Origin: Halotalea alkalilenta DSM 17697
GTDB taxonomy: Bacteria > Pseudomonadota > Gammaproteobacteria > Pseudomonadales > Halomonadaceae
Direction of reading: 5' to 3'
DNA length: 64,000 nucleotides
Assembly (NCBI RefSeq): GCF_000621205.1
Contig: NZ_JHYY01000022.1
Coordinates: 85,102 to 149,101 of the forward strand
Below are positions 53,699 through 63,760 of this stretch, one piece after another (the first letter of the stretch is position 1; each line of letters begins with the position of its first letter). A program made the translations under genes and the position numbers. The notes beneath the pieces are model-generated. The model was not told the origin of the DNA, ran no database searches, and saw only the letters and a program-made list of their open reading frames with translations.

Positions 53699-54730
53699 AT
53701 GTTGATCAGACGCAGGGAGCACTCGCACGCGCTCGAGCACGAGGTGACACCGGAGCGGCTCTATCGAGACTATCGAGACTTCAGGCGGGAGCGTCGGCGA
53801 GTGCTGGCCGGTGCGCTGGGGTTCGGGGCTGCCTGTGCGCTGCCGCGCGCCTTCGCGGCGGCGGGAGGCTATGAGGATATCGATCCGGGTAGCGCACCGG
53901 ATTGGTTTGGCCAGAGGCTCGGGGACGCTCGCTGGAAGGCGGTCGAGCCCGGCCCGGAGGACCGCTTGACCCCGTTCGATGACGTGACCCATTACAACAA
54001 CTTCTACGAATTCGGCAGCGGCAAGGACGATCCGGCGCGCTACGCGGGCGGGCTGGTCACCGAGCCCTGGAGCGTGGTGATCGACGGTGAGGTCGCGCGT
54101 CCCGGGCGGCTGGCGCTCGAGGATGTGATCGGCGAGTCAAGGCTCGAGGAGCGGATCTACCGGCTGCGCTGCGTCGAGGCATGGTCGATGGTGATCCCAT
54201 GGCTCGGCGTTCCGCTCGCCGACCTGCTCGCACGGGTCGAGCCGACCAGCAAGGCCAGGTTCGTGCGCTTCGAGAGTCTCCATGACCCCGAGCAGATGCC
54301 GGGACAGCGTTCGCGCTATGGATTGATCGATTGGCCCTACACGGAAGGGCTCAGGCTCGATGAGGCGATGCACCCGCTGACCCTGCTCGCGGTGGGCCTC
54401 TATGGCCGCTCGCTGCCGAATCAGAACGGCGCTCCGCTGCGCTTGGTGGTGCCGTGGAAGTACGGCTTCAAGGGGGCCAAGTCGATCGTGCGTATCTCGC
54501 TCACCGACACCCAGCCAAGCACCAGCTGGCAGAGCCTCGCGCCCAACGAATACGGCTTCTATGCCAACGTCAATCCCAAGGTGGACCATCCGCGCTGGAG
54601 CCAGGCCAGCGAGCGTCGCCTGCCCAGCGGCCTGTTTCGACCCAACCTGATCGAGACACGGATGTTCAACGGCTATGCCGACCAGGTCGCGAGTCTCTAC
54701 CAGGGTATGGACCTGAAGGCCGACTATTGA
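53699..54730 (+). CDS. msrP: Protein-methionine-sulfoxide reductase catalytic subunit MsrP
   Basis: A 343-residue periplasmic molybdopterin enzyme repairing oxidised Met in envelope proteins. The N-terminus has a twin-arginine-type signal ([17 protein letters not shown]). The molybdenum-ligand Cys is in [15 protein letters not shown], and late features such as [12 protein letters not shown] and [14 protein letters not shown] match the family. The ATG at 53699 follows GAGGAG. Its stop overlaps the msrQ start (TGATG). Confidence 0.95.
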   Translation: MLIRRREHSHALEHEVTPERLYRDYRDFRRERRRVLAGALGFGAACALPRAFAAAGGYEDIDPGSAPDWFGQRLGDARWKAVEPGPEDRLTPFDDVTHYNNFYEFGSGKDDPARYAGGLVTEPWSVVIDGEVARPGRLALEDVIGESRLEERIYRLRCVEAWSMVIPWLGVPLADLLARVEPTSKARFVRFESLHDPEQMPGQRSRYGLIDWPYTEGLRLDEAMHPLTLLAVGLYGRSLPNQNGAPLRLVVPWKYGFKGAKSIVRISLTDTQPSTSWQSLAPNEYGFYANVNPKVDHPRWSQASERRLPSGLFRPNLIETRMFNGYADQVASLYQGMDLKADY

Positions 54731-55392
54731 TGAGCCGGCCTGGGAGCCTGCTGCGCCACCCCCGCCTGCTGCTGGGCTTTCGCATCGTGGTATTCGCGCT
54801 CGCCATCGCTTGGCCGCTGAGCTGGGCCTGCCGAGTGGCGCAGGGCGAGGCGGGGCCGGATCCCGGGCGCTACCTGCTGCTCGAGTTCGGTATCGGCGCG
54901 TTGACGCTGCTGCTACTGGTGCTTGCGCTCACCCCGTTGGCGAAACTCACCGGCTGGCCGGGGTTCGGGCTGGTTCGCCGCCAGCTGGGCGTCTGGGCCT
55001 TCGTCTACGCGCTGGCGCACTTCGCCTGCTACCTGCTGTTCATCATCGGTCTCGAGCCCGCGCTGCTACTCGCCGATCTCAGCCGACGGCCCTATATCAT
55101 CGTCGGGGCGGCGGCGCTGCTGCTGCTCGGCCTGCTCGCCGCCACCTCGCCGCGGGCGATGGTACGGCGGCTGAAAAAGCGCTGGAAGCCGCTGCATCGC
55201 ATGGTCTACCTGGCGCTTGCCCTGGTGCTTTTGCATTTTTTCTGGATCGTACGCGCCGATCTCGGTGAGTGGGGGCGCTATGCGCTGATCGCGCTGGGAC
55301 TGATGCTGCTGCGCTGGCCGCCGCTTGCGCGGCGGCTTGGAGGATGGCGCCGCGCAAGCGGCGCCGGGACCGAGGTCAATCGGCGACGGTGA
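54730..55392 (+). CDS. msrQ: Heme-binding membrane subunit MsrQ
   Basis: A 220-residue inner-membrane cytochrome that passes quinone electrons to MsrP. It has about six hydrophobic helices, with conserved heme-ligand His residues in YALAHFACYL, LHRMVYLALALVLLHFFW. The start overlaps the msrP stop, so the pair is co-expressed. Its last 17 bases overlap the convergent dehydrogenase gene at 55376, a tail-to-tail overlap. Confidence 0.95.
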   Translation: MSRPGSLLRHPRLLLGFRIVVFALAIAWPLSWACRVAQGEAGPDPGRYLLLEFGIGALTLLLLVLALTPLAKLTGWPGFGLVRRQLGVWAFVYALAHFACYLLFIIGLEPALLLADLSRRPYIIVGAAALLLLGLLAATSPRAMVRRLKKRWKPLHRMVYLALALVLLHFFWIVRADLGEWGRYALIALGLMLLRWPPLARRLGGWRRASGAGTEVNRRR

Positions 55393-56401
55393 GCACCAGC
55401 TTGCCGATCGCATGGCCCGATTCGAGCCGGCGGTGGGCCTCGGCCAGGTTGTCGATATTGAGTGGCCCGATCACCTCGCTCAGGGTGCTGCGCAGGCGAC
55501 CCGCGTCGATCAGCTTGGCGAGCCTGGCCAGTATCTCGCCCTGGCGTTCGGGGAAGTAGCCGTGCAGCGCGCGCGCGAACATGAGCTCCCAGGCGAAGCT
55601 CGCCGCCTTGATCTGCAACGCGTTGACGTCAACCTGCTTCTTGGTCTCGGCGATCGCGACGATACGGCCGAATGGGCGGATCAGCTTGGCCATGTTGTCC
55701 CAGTGGTCGCCGATGTCGTGACAGCAGTAGATGTAGTCGACCTGTTCGACGCCCTCGGCTGCCAGCGCCTCTACCAGCTGGTGGTGATCTACCACCAGGT
55801 CGGCGCCCATCTCCTTGCACCATTCCACCGACATTTCCCGCGAGGCGGTGGCGATGACCCGCAGATCGGTCAGTTGCTTCGCCAGCTGGATCACCATCGA
55901 GCCGACCCCGCCTGCACCGTTGATCACCAGCAGCGTCTCTTGGGCTCGCCCTTCACCTGCTTGCGCAGCCGGTCTCGGCGCATCCCGCGGCTCGAGGCCG
56001 AGCACGTCGAAAAGCCCCTCCCAGGCGGTCAGCGCGGTGAGCGGCAGCGCCGCTGCCTCCTCGATCTCGAGACTCTCCGGTGCCTTGGCGACGAGGCGCG
56101 CATCCACGCATTGGTACTCGGCGTCGCTCCCCGGACGGCTGACGTCGCCTGCATAGTAGACCTGGTCACCGATCGCGAAGCCCCGCGCCTGCTCGCCGAG
56201 CGTCTCGACCACACCCACCGCATCCCAGCCGATCACCTTCGACTCAGTCGCCGAGCGCCGGATCTTGGTGTCGACCGGATTGACCGAGATCGCCTGGATC
56301 TTGACCAGCAGGTCCCGTGGTCCCGGCGCCGGTTTAGGCTCTTCCCGTTCGACGAAGGCTTGATCGAGCTCCGGCTTGCCGGTGATGGCGATAGCTTTCA
56401 T
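55376..56401 (-). CDS. Zinc-type alcohol dehydrogenase family / quinone reductase-like protein
   Basis: A 341-residue medium-chain dehydrogenase. The N-terminal GroES-like domain reads PGPRDLLVKIQAISVNPVD and the Rossmann domain has INGAGGVGSMVIQLAKQ near residue 155. The catalytic zinc Cys set is absent, so it belongs to the zinc-independent quinone reductase / ZADH group and probably reduces quinones or enones with NADPH. The substrate is unknown. It is divergent from the NUDIX gene at 56647. Confidence 0.88.
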   Translation of the reverse strand: MKAIAITGKPELDQAFVEREEPKPAPGPRDLLVKIQAISVNPVDTKIRRSATESKVIGWDAVGVVETLGEQARGFAIGDQVYYAGDVSRPGSDAEYQCVDARLVAKAPESLEIEEAAALPLTALTAWEGLFDVLGLEPRDAPRPAAQAGEGRAQETLLVINGAGGVGSMVIQLAKQLTDLRVIATASREMSVEWCKEMGADLVVDHHQLVEALAAEGVEQVDYIYCCHDIGDHWDNMAKLIRPFGRIVAIAETKKQVDVNALQIKAASFAWELMFARALHGYFPERQGEILARLAKLIDAGRLRSTLSEVIGPLNIDNLAEAHRRLESGHAIGKLVLTVAD

Positions 56402-56646
56402 CTGTTTGTCCCTTCTTGCTTGGTTGACGTTGGTGCCCGTGAGCGACGGACAGGTAGGGTCGATATGGGGGCGCCGGGGCGAGGGACCAAGCCGGATCGG
56501 CCAGCGCGCCCGCCTCGAAAGCGATCAGGCGGCGAGCGCCGGCAGGGGCTCGATCCTCGTCTGGGTCCTCTCCACTGGTTTCATCCCGCGCTGGGGCGTC
56601 GGACATGGATGGACTAGTCTAGTCGGGTGATTCAACCAGGATAGAA

Positions 56647-57276
56647 ATGATCATGTCCCACGATTGGGTCGACTTCGCCAAGCGCCTGCGCGCCATTGCC
56701 CAGACCGGGCAGACCTACACCGACAATCGCTACGAGCTCGAGCGCTACCAGGAGCTCGAGCGCCTCACCAACCAGATGTTCGCGGTGCTCGCCGACACAC
56801 CGGTGGCGCGGGTCGAGCAGCTGTTCATTCCCGATCGGGGCTACGCCACGCCCAAGGTGGACGTGCGCGGGGCAGTGTTCCGAGATGACCGCGTGCTGCT
56901 GGTACGAGAGCAGCGCGACCGGCGCTGGACCCTGCCTGGCGGCTGGGCCGATGTGTGCGAGCCGCCGTCGAGCTGCGTATTGCGCGAGATCCGCGAGGAG
57001 TCCGGGCACTTCGCCGTCAATCCACGTCTCGCCCTGCTGCGTGATCGCAACCTCCACCCCTATCTACCGGTGACGCCTGAACACATCTACAAACTGTTCT
57101 ACGTCTGCGATGAAGTGGAAGGAGGAGGTTTCGTGCCCAACAACGAGACCGACGCCGCCGACTTCTTCGCCCTCGATGCGCTGCCCGAGCTCTCGCTCGG
57201 CCGCACGCTGGAGAAAGACATCCACCATCTCTGGGCCTTCGCCAGCGGCGAGGTCGACGGGGTGCATTCGGACTGA
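56647..57276 (+). CDS. NUDIX hydrolase with N-terminal NUDIX_N-like domain
   Basis: A 209-residue pyrophosphohydrolase. The Nudix box is intact: GGWADVCEPPSSCVLREIREESG positions follow the Gx5Ex7REUxEExG rule near residues 98-120. The first 60 residues (DFAKRLRAIAQTGQTYT, RYELERYQEL) match the small N-terminal domain of a family that includes ADP-ribose and other nucleotide-sugar hydrolases. A second in-frame ATG is two codons downstream. The specific substrate is not clear. Confidence 0.9.
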   Translation: MIMSHDWVDFAKRLRAIAQTGQTYTDNRYELERYQELERLTNQMFAVLADTPVARVEQLFIPDRGYATPKVDVRGAVFRDDRVLLVREQRDRRWTLPGGWADVCEPPSSCVLREIREESGHFAVNPRLALLRDRNLHPYLPVTPEHIYKLFYVCDEVEGGGFVPNNETDAADFFALDALPELSLGRTLEKDIHHLWAFASGEVDGVHSD

Positions 57277-57288
57277 ATGCGAGCGAGA

Positions 57289-57756
57289 TCAGCCCTGATC
57301 GCCGAGCAGCCGGCGCCATGGCCGCATCGCCGAGGCATTGAAGCCATGACTGGCGTAGAAGCGCTGGGCGCTGAGGTTGTCGCCGTCGGTCAAGAGCGTC
57401 ACCCGGCGGCAGCCCTCGCGCTCGGCCAGCGCAACGGCGGCCTCGAGCAGCCGGCCACCGATGCCTTCGCCGCGGGCGGCGGGGGTGACCACCATGTCTT
57501 CGAGCATCGCCACTTTGGCGCCCAGCGCGGTGGAGAGGGTGAACAGCAGCCCGACCATGCCGAGCACCTCGTCACCTTGCTTTGCCACCAGGATCCGGCC
57601 GAATGCCGGTGCGTCGATGATCATTTCCAGGCCGCGGAGCTGGGCCGCGGGGTCCGGCGCGAAGTCGCTCTCCTGGGCGAACAGCAGCCCGAGCAGTGCG
57701 CTTAGCTGGGGCAGCATCCCGGGCGTGGCGGGAACGATCTCGATCGGTCGCGGCAT
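57289..57756 (-). CDS. GNAT family N-acetyltransferase
   Basis: A 155-residue GCN5-related acetyltransferase. The acetyl-CoA loop reads VTPAARGEGIGGRLLEAAV near residue 95, and the later GCRRVTLLTD...AQRFYASHGF segment is the usual C-terminal part of the fold. It is convergent with the NUDIX gene (12 bases apart). The acceptor substrate is unknown. Confidence 0.9.
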   Translation of the reverse strand: MPRPIEIVPATPGMLPQLSALLGLLFAQESDFAPDPAAQLRGLEMIIDAPAFGRILVAKQGDEVLGMVGLLFTLSTALGAKVAMLEDMVVTPAARGEGIGGRLLEAAVALAEREGCRRVTLLTDGDNLSAQRFYASHGFNASAMRPWRRLLGDQG

Positions 57757-57824
57757 CGCGAGACCTCGTGCGAACAGACGATGGGAAGATGAGAAATAGC
57801 GCGCTGCAGATTGCTACGCGCGTC

Positions 57825-58307
57825 TCAGGTGCGGCTGGCGACCCACTCGTGCGCGTCGGGAATCGCGATCGGATAGTCCATCGACATCGACGGGGCCTCG
57901 AACATGAAGTCGGCGGTGGCGACGTTGGTCCCCACCGGCACGTTCCACAGCGCGGCCAGGCGCAGCAGCGCCTTGACGTCGGGATCGTGGGGCTGGGGCG
58001 AGAACGGATCCCAGAAGAACACCAGCACGTCGAGGCGCTGCTCGCTGATTCGCGCGCCGATCTGCTGGTCTCCTCCGAGCGGTCCGCTCATCACCCCTTC
58101 GACCTCGAGCCCGAGGGCATCCGCGAGCCGCTTGGCGGTGGTGCCGGTGCCGAGCAGCGAGTGGCGCGAGAGCGTCTCGCGCCATTTGCCCGCCCAGCCG
58201 ACCAGTTCGTCCTTCTTCGCATCGTGGGCGACCAGCGCGATGCGCTTGCGCGCTGGCAGCACTCTCGATGCGTGGCGGGTCGGGCGCTGGTCAGCCAATC
58301 TTCTCAC
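57825..58307 (-). CDS. mgsA: Methylglyoxal synthase
   Basis: A 160-residue enzyme turning dihydroxyacetone phosphate into methylglyoxal and phosphate, a bypass that relieves sugar-phosphate build-up. Features are [17 protein letters not shown] at the start, GTGTTAKRL phosphate site, and the catalytic Asp in [14 protein letters not shown]. It uses a GTG start that overlaps the end of pyk by 17 bases, so the two are coupled. Confidence 0.95.
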   Translation of the reverse strand: MRRLADQRPTRHASRVLPARKRIALVAHDAKKDELVGWAGKWRETLSRHSLLGTGTTAKRLADALGLEVEGVMSGPLGGDQQIGARISEQRLDVLVFFWDPFSPQPHDPDVKALLRLAALWNVPVGTNVATADFMFEAPSMSMDYPIAIPDAHEWVASRT

Positions 58308-59760
58308 CGACCTGGACGATCTTCATCACGTTGGTTCCGCCCTGAGCCGAGTGATGATCGCCGCGGGTGAGGATCACGAAGTCGCCGTTGTCGGCGAGCC
58401 CGCGCTTGCCGAGTTCATCGATCACGCGGCTGTTGACCTCGGCGGAAGGCATGCTGTCGGCGTCGAACAGCACCGGCAGCACACCGCGGAACAGCGCCAT
58501 GCGACGCAGCGTGCTCGGGTTGCTCGAGAGCGCGACGATCGGCAGGCCCGAGCGGATCCGCGAGGCGATCAGCGGGGTGTGGCCGGTCTCGGTGAGACAG
58601 GCGATCACCGCGACCCCCTGCAGATGGTTGGCGGCGTACATCGCCGACAGCGCCACGGTTTCGTCGATGCGATGGAAGGTGTCCTTGATCCGGTGCTTGG
58701 ACTCCTGCGCCGCGCGCTCGCGCTCGGCGCCGAGGCAGCAGCGGTCCATCGCCTTGATCGTCTCGACCGGGAACTTGCCGGCCGCGGTCTCGGCCGAACA
58801 CATCACCGCGTCGGTGCCATCGAGTACCGCGTTGGCGACGTCGAACACTTCGGCGCGGGTCGGCAGCGGCGACTCGATCATCGACTCCATCATCTGGGTC
58901 GCAGTGATCACCAGGCGATCGAGCGTGCGGGCGCGGGCGATCATCCGCTTCTGTACCCCGATCAGCTGGGCGTCGCCGATCTCGACGCCGAGATCGCCGC
59001 GAGCGACCATCACCGCGTCGGAGGCGAGGATGATGCCATCGAGGGTCTCGTCGTCGGCGACCGCCTCGGCGCGCTCTACCTTCGCCACCAGGCCGATGTT
59101 GCGTCCGGCGTCACCGAGCAGGTCGCGGGCGAGGCGCATGTCTTCGCCCGAGCGCGGGAACGATACCGCGAGGTAGTCGACCTCGAGGGCCACCGCGGTC
59201 TGCATGTCCTCCTTGTCCTTCTCGGTCAGCGCCGAGGCGGAGAGGCCGCCGCCCTGCTTGTTGATTCCCTTGTTGTTTGAAAGCTTGCCGCCGACCTGGA
59301 CCTTGCATTCGATTCGCGGCGGCGCCACGTTGATCACCTCGAACACCACCCGTCCGTCGTCGAGCAGCAGCACGTCTCCAGGGACGACGTCGTCGGCGAG
59401 CTCCTTGTAGTCGCAGCCGACCTGGTGCTGGTCGCCCTCGTCACGACCGAGGGAGACGTCGATGACGAAGCTGGCGCCTTCCTCAAGCTCCACCGGGCCG
59501 TCTTTGAATCGGGCGATGCGGATCTTCGGGCCCTGCAGGTCGCCGAGGATGGCCACGTTGCGAGCATAGCGCTCCGCGGCGGCGCGTACCGCCTCGACCC
59601 GCTTGCGATGATCGTCTGCGCTGCCATGGGAGAAGTTGAGCCGGACCACGTCGACCCCCGCCTTGATCATCGCATCGAGCACGCCGGGTCGATCGCTGGC
59701 CGGGCCGAGGGTGGCGACGATTTTCGTGCGGCGAATCGGTGCATGTTGGGATTGCGACAT
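58291..59760 (-). CDS. pyk: Pyruvate kinase
   Basis: A 489-residue glycolytic kinase making pyruvate and ATP from PEP. Conserved parts are [21 protein letters not shown], the metal and substrate motif [51 protein letters not shown] and [10 protein letters not shown]. The ATG at 59760 has GGAG upstream. Its end overlaps the mgsA start, linking the last glycolytic step with the methylglyoxal bypass. Confidence 0.97.
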   Translation of the reverse strand: MSQSQHAPIRRTKIVATLGPASDRPGVLDAMIKAGVDVVRLNFSHGSADDHRKRVEAVRAAAERYARNVAILGDLQGPKIRIARFKDGPVELEEGASFVIDVSLGRDEGDQHQVGCDYKELADDVVPGDVLLLDDGRVVFEVINVAPPRIECKVQVGGKLSNNKGINKQGGGLSASALTEKDKEDMQTAVALEVDYLAVSFPRSGEDMRLARDLLGDAGRNIGLVAKVERAEAVADDETLDGIILASDAVMVARGDLGVEIGDAQLIGVQKRMIARARTLDRLVITATQMMESMIESPLPTRAEVFDVANAVLDGTDAVMCSAETAAGKFPVETIKAMDRCCLGAERERAAQESKHRIKDTFHRIDETVALSAMYAANHLQGVAVIACLTETGHTPLIASRIRSGLPIVALSSNPSTLRRMALFRGVLPVLFDADSMPSAEVNSRVIDELGKRGLADNGDFVILTRGDHHSAQGGTNVMKIVQVGEKIG

Positions 59761-60125
59761 CAAGTGGTCTCCTTGCGCATCTTTGCGTCAGTGTAATTGT
59801 CCGTAATTTAACGGATTTGTCCGTGCCGGGCGACTCGACCAAAAGGGTGTGGCGGTCAATATGGTAGTCGTAATCCGTTCATTCTCTACTTTCGGCGCTG
59901 GGGCGTCACTGGTTTTCCGCGCGGCTTTGCGTGCGCAAAAGATCAAGTCGTGCTTCCTTTATTCAGCCATACCGATCGAGCCGGAGCGATCCCGCGCAGG
60001 GGTCGCCCGAACGGCCGCAGTTGGCGAAGCGTCCTAGGCTAGGGTAGGGTAGGCGCATTTTTCCCGGGCTGGTCGCGAACGACTTGAGCCCCGCCGCTGA
60101 ACGCGGCGCAACGAGATGGAGTGCT
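59761..60125. other. 365-base divergent region between pyk and topA
   Basis: This region must hold the promoters of both genes. An inverted repeat TCCGT-N6-ACGGA lies at 59800-59815, 40 bases before the pyk start, in an AT-rich patch, and could be an operator or part of a promoter. No convincing gene or RNA is seen. Confidence 0.4.
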
Positions 60126-62747
60126 ATGGGTAAGTCACTGGTGATCGTCGAGTCGCCGGCCAAGGCCAAGACCATCAATAAATACCTCGGCAACGACTTC
60201 GTGGTGAAGTCGAGCGTCGGCCACATCCGCGATCTGCCCAGCGGTGGCAAGGGCACGAGCGATCCGGCCGAGCGCGCGCGGCAGGCGGCTGCCACCCGCA
60301 AGATGAGTGCGGAAGAGAAAGTCGAGTATCGGCGGCAGAAGTCCCGTGAGCAGCTGGTGCGGCGGATGGGGGTCGATCCCGAGCACGACTGGCGGGCGCA
60401 TTACGAAGTGCTGCCGGGCAAGGAGAAAGTCGTCGAGGAGCTCAAGCGCCTGGCGGAGAAGGCCGACACCGTCTATCTCGCGACCGACTTGGATCGCGAA
60501 GGGGAGGCGATCGCCTGGCACCTGCGCGAGACCATCGGCGGCGATGAAGCCCGCTACAAGCGGGTGGTGTTCAATGAGATCACCAAGAACGCGATTCGCC
60601 AGGCCTTCGAGGCACCGGGCACGCTGCAGATGGACCGGGTCCAGGCGCAGCAGGCCCGGCGCTTTCTCGACCGGGTGGTCGGGTTCATGGTCTCGCCACT
60701 GCTGTGGGCGAAGGTCGCGCGCGGACTCTCCGCGGGGCGAGTGCAGTCGGTGGCGGTACGGCTGATCGTCGATCGCGAGCGCGAGATTCGCGCCTTCGTC
60801 CCCGAAGAGTACTGGGACGTGCACGCCGATCTGGCCGCGCCTACCGGTGAGGCCATCCGCTTCGAGCTGGCACGCAAGGACGGCGAGGCGTTTCGCCCGA
60901 CCAGCGAGGCCGAGACGTTCGCTGCGATCGAGGGGCTGCGCAAGGCACGGCTCGCGATCACCAATCGCGAAGACAAACCGACTTCCAGCAAGCCGGGCGC
61001 GCCGTACATCACCTCGACGCTGCAGCAGGCGGCCAGCGGCCGGCTCGGCTTCTCGGTGAAGAAGACCATGACCCTGGCCCAGCGGCTTTACGAAGCGGGC
61101 TACATCACCTACATGCGTACCGATTCGACCAACCTGTCGAACGATGCGATCGAGATGGCGCGTGCCCACATCGAGGCGCAGTTCGGCGAGCGCTACCTGC
61201 CGGCGCAGCCCATCCGCTATGCCAGCAAGGAGGGTGCCCAAGAGGCGCACGAAGCGATTCGCCCCACCGAGGTCAAGCGTTCGGCAGGGGCGCTCGAAGG
61301 CATGGAGCGTGACGCCGAGCGGCTCTACGAGCTGATCTGGCGCCAGTTCGTCGCCTGCCAGATGACCCCGGCGCAGTACCTCTCCAGTACGCTCAGCGTC
61401 GAGGTCGATGGTTTCGAGCTGCGCGCGAAAGGGCGGGTACTCAAGTTCGACGGCTATACCCGGGTCTCGGCGCCGGCCGGGCGCCAGGCCGAGGACCAGG
61501 CGCTGCCCGATCTCGAGCCCGGCACGCCGCTGGAGCTGGTCCAGCTCGATCCCCAGCAGCACTTCACCAAGCCGAGCCCGCGCTACACCGAAGCGAGCCT
61601 GGTCAAGGAGCTCGAGAAGCGGGGTATCGGCCGGCCCTCGACCTACGCCTCGATCATTTCGACGATTCAGGAGCGCGGCTACGTGGTGCTCGAGAATCGC
61701 CGTTTCTATGCCGAGACCCTCGGTGAGATCGTCACCGACAGGCTGGTCGAGTCGTTCAACGACCTGCTCGACTACGGTTTCACCGCGCGGATGGAAGACG
61801 AGCTCGACCGGGTGGCCGGCGGCGAGCGCCGTTGGATCGACCTGCTCGATAGTTTTTACGCCGACTTCAAGGGCCAGCTCGACCACGCTGAAGGCGAGGA
61901 CGGGATGCGGCCCAACCTGCCGATTCCCACCGACATCGACTGCCCCACCTGCGGGCGCAAGATGCAGATCCGCATTGCCTCCACCGGTGTGTTCCTCGGC
62001 TGCTCGGGTTACAACCTGCCGCCGAAGGAGCGTTGCAAGACCACCATCGACCTGATTCCAGGCGACGAGGTGGTGCCGGCCGATGCGGGCGATGAAGCAG
62101 AGACCGATGCGCTGCGGGCGCGCCGGCGCAATCCCCGCACCGGCAACGCGATGGACAGCTACCTGATCGATGAGCATCGCAAGCTGCACTTGAGCAACGA
62201 CGACGATGGCTACTACGAGATCGAGGAAGGGCGATTCAAGCTCAAGGGCTACGAAGGACCGACGCTCGAATGCGACAAGTGCGGCGCCGAGATGCAGCTG
62301 CGCTCGGGGCGTTTCGGCAAGTACTTCGCCTGCACCAATACGGCCTGTGGCAATACCCGCAAACTGCTCAAGAGCGGCGAGCCGGCACCGCCCAAGATGG
62401 AGCCGGTGCCGATGCCCGAGCTGCGCTGCCAGAAGGTCGACGACCACTACGTGCTGCGCGACGGCGCCAGCGGCCTGTTCCTGGCCGCGAGCGGTTTTCC
62501 CAAGAACCGCGAGACACGTGCACCGCTGGTCGCCGAACTGGTCCCGCATCGCGACGAACTGCCGGAGAAGTATCTTTTCCTGCTCGACGCTCCCAAGGCC
62601 GACCCCGATGGCCTGCCGACGCAGATCCGCTTCTCGCGCAAGACCAAGAGCCAGTACGTGATGAGCGAGGCCGACGGCAAGCCGACCGGCTGGCGCGCGG
62701 TGTACGAGGACGGACGCTGGCGGGTAGAGGACAAACGCAAGGGCTGA
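60126..62747 (+). CDS. topA: DNA topoisomerase I
   Basis: An 873-residue type IA topoisomerase that relaxes negative supercoils. It begins [17 protein letters not shown] (Toprim), with [17 protein letters not shown] near residue 115, and the active-site Tyr in [11 protein letters not shown] near residue 325. The C-terminal part carries zinc-ribbon Cys sets (CPTCGRKM..., CDKCGAEM...CTNTACG) and a Lys/Arg-rich end. The ATG at 60126 is the family start. The two small genes that follow are those found after topA in Pseudomonas. Confidence 0.97.
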   Translation: MGKSLVIVESPAKAKTINKYLGNDFVVKSSVGHIRDLPSGGKGTSDPAERARQAAATRKMSAEEKVEYRRQKSREQLVRRMGVDPEHDWRAHYEVLPGKEKVVEELKRLAEKADTVYLATDLDREGEAIAWHLRETIGGDEARYKRVVFNEITKNAIRQAFEAPGTLQMDRVQAQQARRFLDRVVGFMVSPLLWAKVARGLSAGRVQSVAVRLIVDREREIRAFVPEEYWDVHADLAAPTGEAIRFELARKDGEAFRPTSEAETFAAIEGLRKARLAITNREDKPTSSKPGAPYITSTLQQAASGRLGFSVKKTMTLAQRLYEAGYITYMRTDSTNLSNDAIEMARAHIEAQFGERYLPAQPIRYASKEGAQEAHEAIRPTEVKRSAGALEGMERDAERLYELIWRQFVACQMTPAQYLSSTLSVEVDGFELRAKGRVLKFDGYTRVSAPAGRQAEDQALPDLEPGTPLELVQLDPQQHFTKPSPRYTEASLVKELEKRGIGRPSTYASIISTIQERGYVVLENRRFYAETLGEIVTDRLVESFNDLLDYGFTARMEDELDRVAGGERRWIDLLDSFYADFKGQLDHAEGEDGMRPNLPIPTDIDCPTCGRKMQIRIASTGVFLGCSGYNLPPKERCKTTIDLIPGDEVVPADAGDEAETDALRARRRNPRTGNAMDSYLIDEHRKLHLSNDDDGYYEIEEGRFKLKGYEGPTLECDKCGAEMQLRSGRFGKYFACTNTACGNTRKLLKSGEPAPPKMEPVPMPELRCQKVDDHYVLRDGASGLFLAASGFPKNRETRAPLVAELVPHRDELPEKYLFLLDAPKADPDGLPTQIRFSRKTKSQYVMSEADGKPTGWRAVYEDGRWRVEDKRKG

Positions 62748-62760
62748 CGAGGAGGCCGGT

Positions 62761-63216
62761 GTGGAAGCACGTCGTCGTACCAACCAACTGCTGTATCGCG
62801 CCGATTTGCTGTTGGGGCAGCCAGTGGCGGGCGATGTCGAGCACCAGCTCGTCGATGCCCGCCGGGCGGCGCTGGAGGAGGGCGCGCTGGCGCTGATCGA
62901 CCTGGCGCTCGATGCCTTGGTGGCCGAGCTGCTCCGTCTTCCTGCGTGGCCGCAGGACGGGTGGCGCGGCGGACTGCGCCGAGAAGCGGATGCCAATGCC
63001 GAACTCTCGCGGCTTTCGACGGCGCTGCTGTCGCCGGAAGGTGAGCTGAGAGCGCTGGGCGAACGCCTCGAGGCGTTGCGTGGTTTCGAGGTCCAGGCGC
63101 CGGTACGCCCGGGCATGATCGCGGTGGGTAACGCCCAGCGTCCCACCGTTGAGATGAACCTCGTACGACTCAAGGCGTTGGCCAACGAACTGCGCGAGAG
63201 CGCGCTGGAGTGGTGA
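62761..63216 (+). CDS. DUF6586-like hypothetical protein
   Basis: A 151-residue, mostly helical cytoplasmic protein with a GTG start and a strong GAGGAGG ribosome site. It begins with EARRRTNQLLYRADLLLG and ends VEMNLVRLKALANELRESALEW. Position and style match the gene after topA in Pseudomonas aeruginosa (PA3010 type), which I recall as DUF6586; this name is a recollection, not a search result. Function unknown. It is probably co-transcribed with topA, 13 bases downstream. Confidence 0.7.
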   Translation: MEARRRTNQLLYRADLLLGQPVAGDVEHQLVDARRAALEEGALALIDLALDALVAELLRLPAWPQDGWRGGLRREADANAELSRLSTALLSPEGELRALGERLEALRGFEVQAPVRPGMIAVGNAQRPTVEMNLVRLKALANELRESALEW

Positions 63217-63318
63217 GTCTGTCACCCGGTTGACAGCGATGTTAGACTGGTCACAAGCAACGGCCACTGATCGTTTATCCAGTCGGTGGCCGTTTCACGT
63301 TTAGACCGAGGTGACTCA

Positions 63319-63561
63319 ATGTCCGATACCGCGATACTGGAAATCGTCGAGCTACCCGATGGAGAAGTCGTGCTACGGCCCTCGGAGGGCGACGGCGAGG
63401 CGCTGGTCAGCGTGCGTTTTTCCGAGCAGGCCCTCGAACTGCTGCGCGACACCCGCTTCGAAGTGGCGCGCGAGATGATCGATCACGCCATCACCCGCAC
63501 CAAGCTGTGGGAAGAGGGCGAGGTGATCGAGGAGCAGGGCGATCGGGTGACCATGCACTGA
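63319..63561 (+). CDS. Small acidic hypothetical protein (PA3009-like)
   Basis: An 80-residue acidic protein: SDTAILEIVELPDGEVVLRP, then FSEQALELLRDTRFEVAREMIDHAI. It matches in order and character the small gene two places after topA in Pseudomonas, upstream of sulA-lexA. GACCGAGGTGAC precedes the ATG. In that relative lexA would follow; here an insertion sequence follows instead. Function unknown. Confidence 0.75.
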   Translation: MSDTAILEIVELPDGEVVLRPSEGDGEALVSVRFSEQALELLRDTRFEVAREMIDHAITRTKLWEEGEVIEEQGDRVTMH

Positions 63562-63624
63562 CTGTGCGCTGAAAGGCGCTGGGCCGGCGGCTTGGTGGCG
63601 ACGACCGTTGGAGTGGATGGCGGT

Positions 63625-63660
63625 CGAATCTTGAACGAACTACGAATCTTGAATGAACTA
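63625..63660. repeat. Tandem duplication of an 18-base unit
   Basis: The unit CGAATCTTGAACGAACTA (63625-63642) is repeated directly at 63643-63660 with one change (C to T). It lies between the small acidic gene and a terminator. The pattern suggests replication slippage near the IS insertion. Confidence 0.9.
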
Positions 63661-63684
63661 AAAGGGACGCCTCGGCGTCCCTTT
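63661..63684 (+). terminator. Terminator-like hairpin after the topA operon
   Basis: AAAGGGACGCC (63661-63671) pairs with GGCGTCCCTTT (63674-63684), a perfect 11-base stem with A and T ends. It probably ends the topA transcript. Confidence 0.7.
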
Positions 63685-63693
63685 AGACTGCTG

Positions 63694-63725
63694 ACAAAGC
63701 CCTGGCCTCACCGCCAGGGCTTTGT
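63694..63725. terminator. Hairpin upstream of the transposase gene
   Basis: ACAAAGCCCTGGC (63694-63706) pairs with GCCAGGGCTTTGT (63713-63725), a perfect 13-base stem followed by TTT. It may terminate incoming transcription and so guard the IS element, or be part of its left end. Confidence 0.6.
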
Positions 63726-63760
63726 TTTGATGAAGGCATACCCTTTGCGAGTATGCCGCC

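Noticed and set aside
59849..60037. Open frame of 62 codons between pyk and topA
   Set aside because: No ribosome site or domain; it covers the likely promoter region of topA.
60135..63185. Very long minus-strand open frame (over 1000 codons) opposite topA
   Set aside because: It lies wholly antisense to topA and the next gene, has no recognisable domain, and is an effect of high-GC codon structure. The plus-strand genes have clear family motifs.
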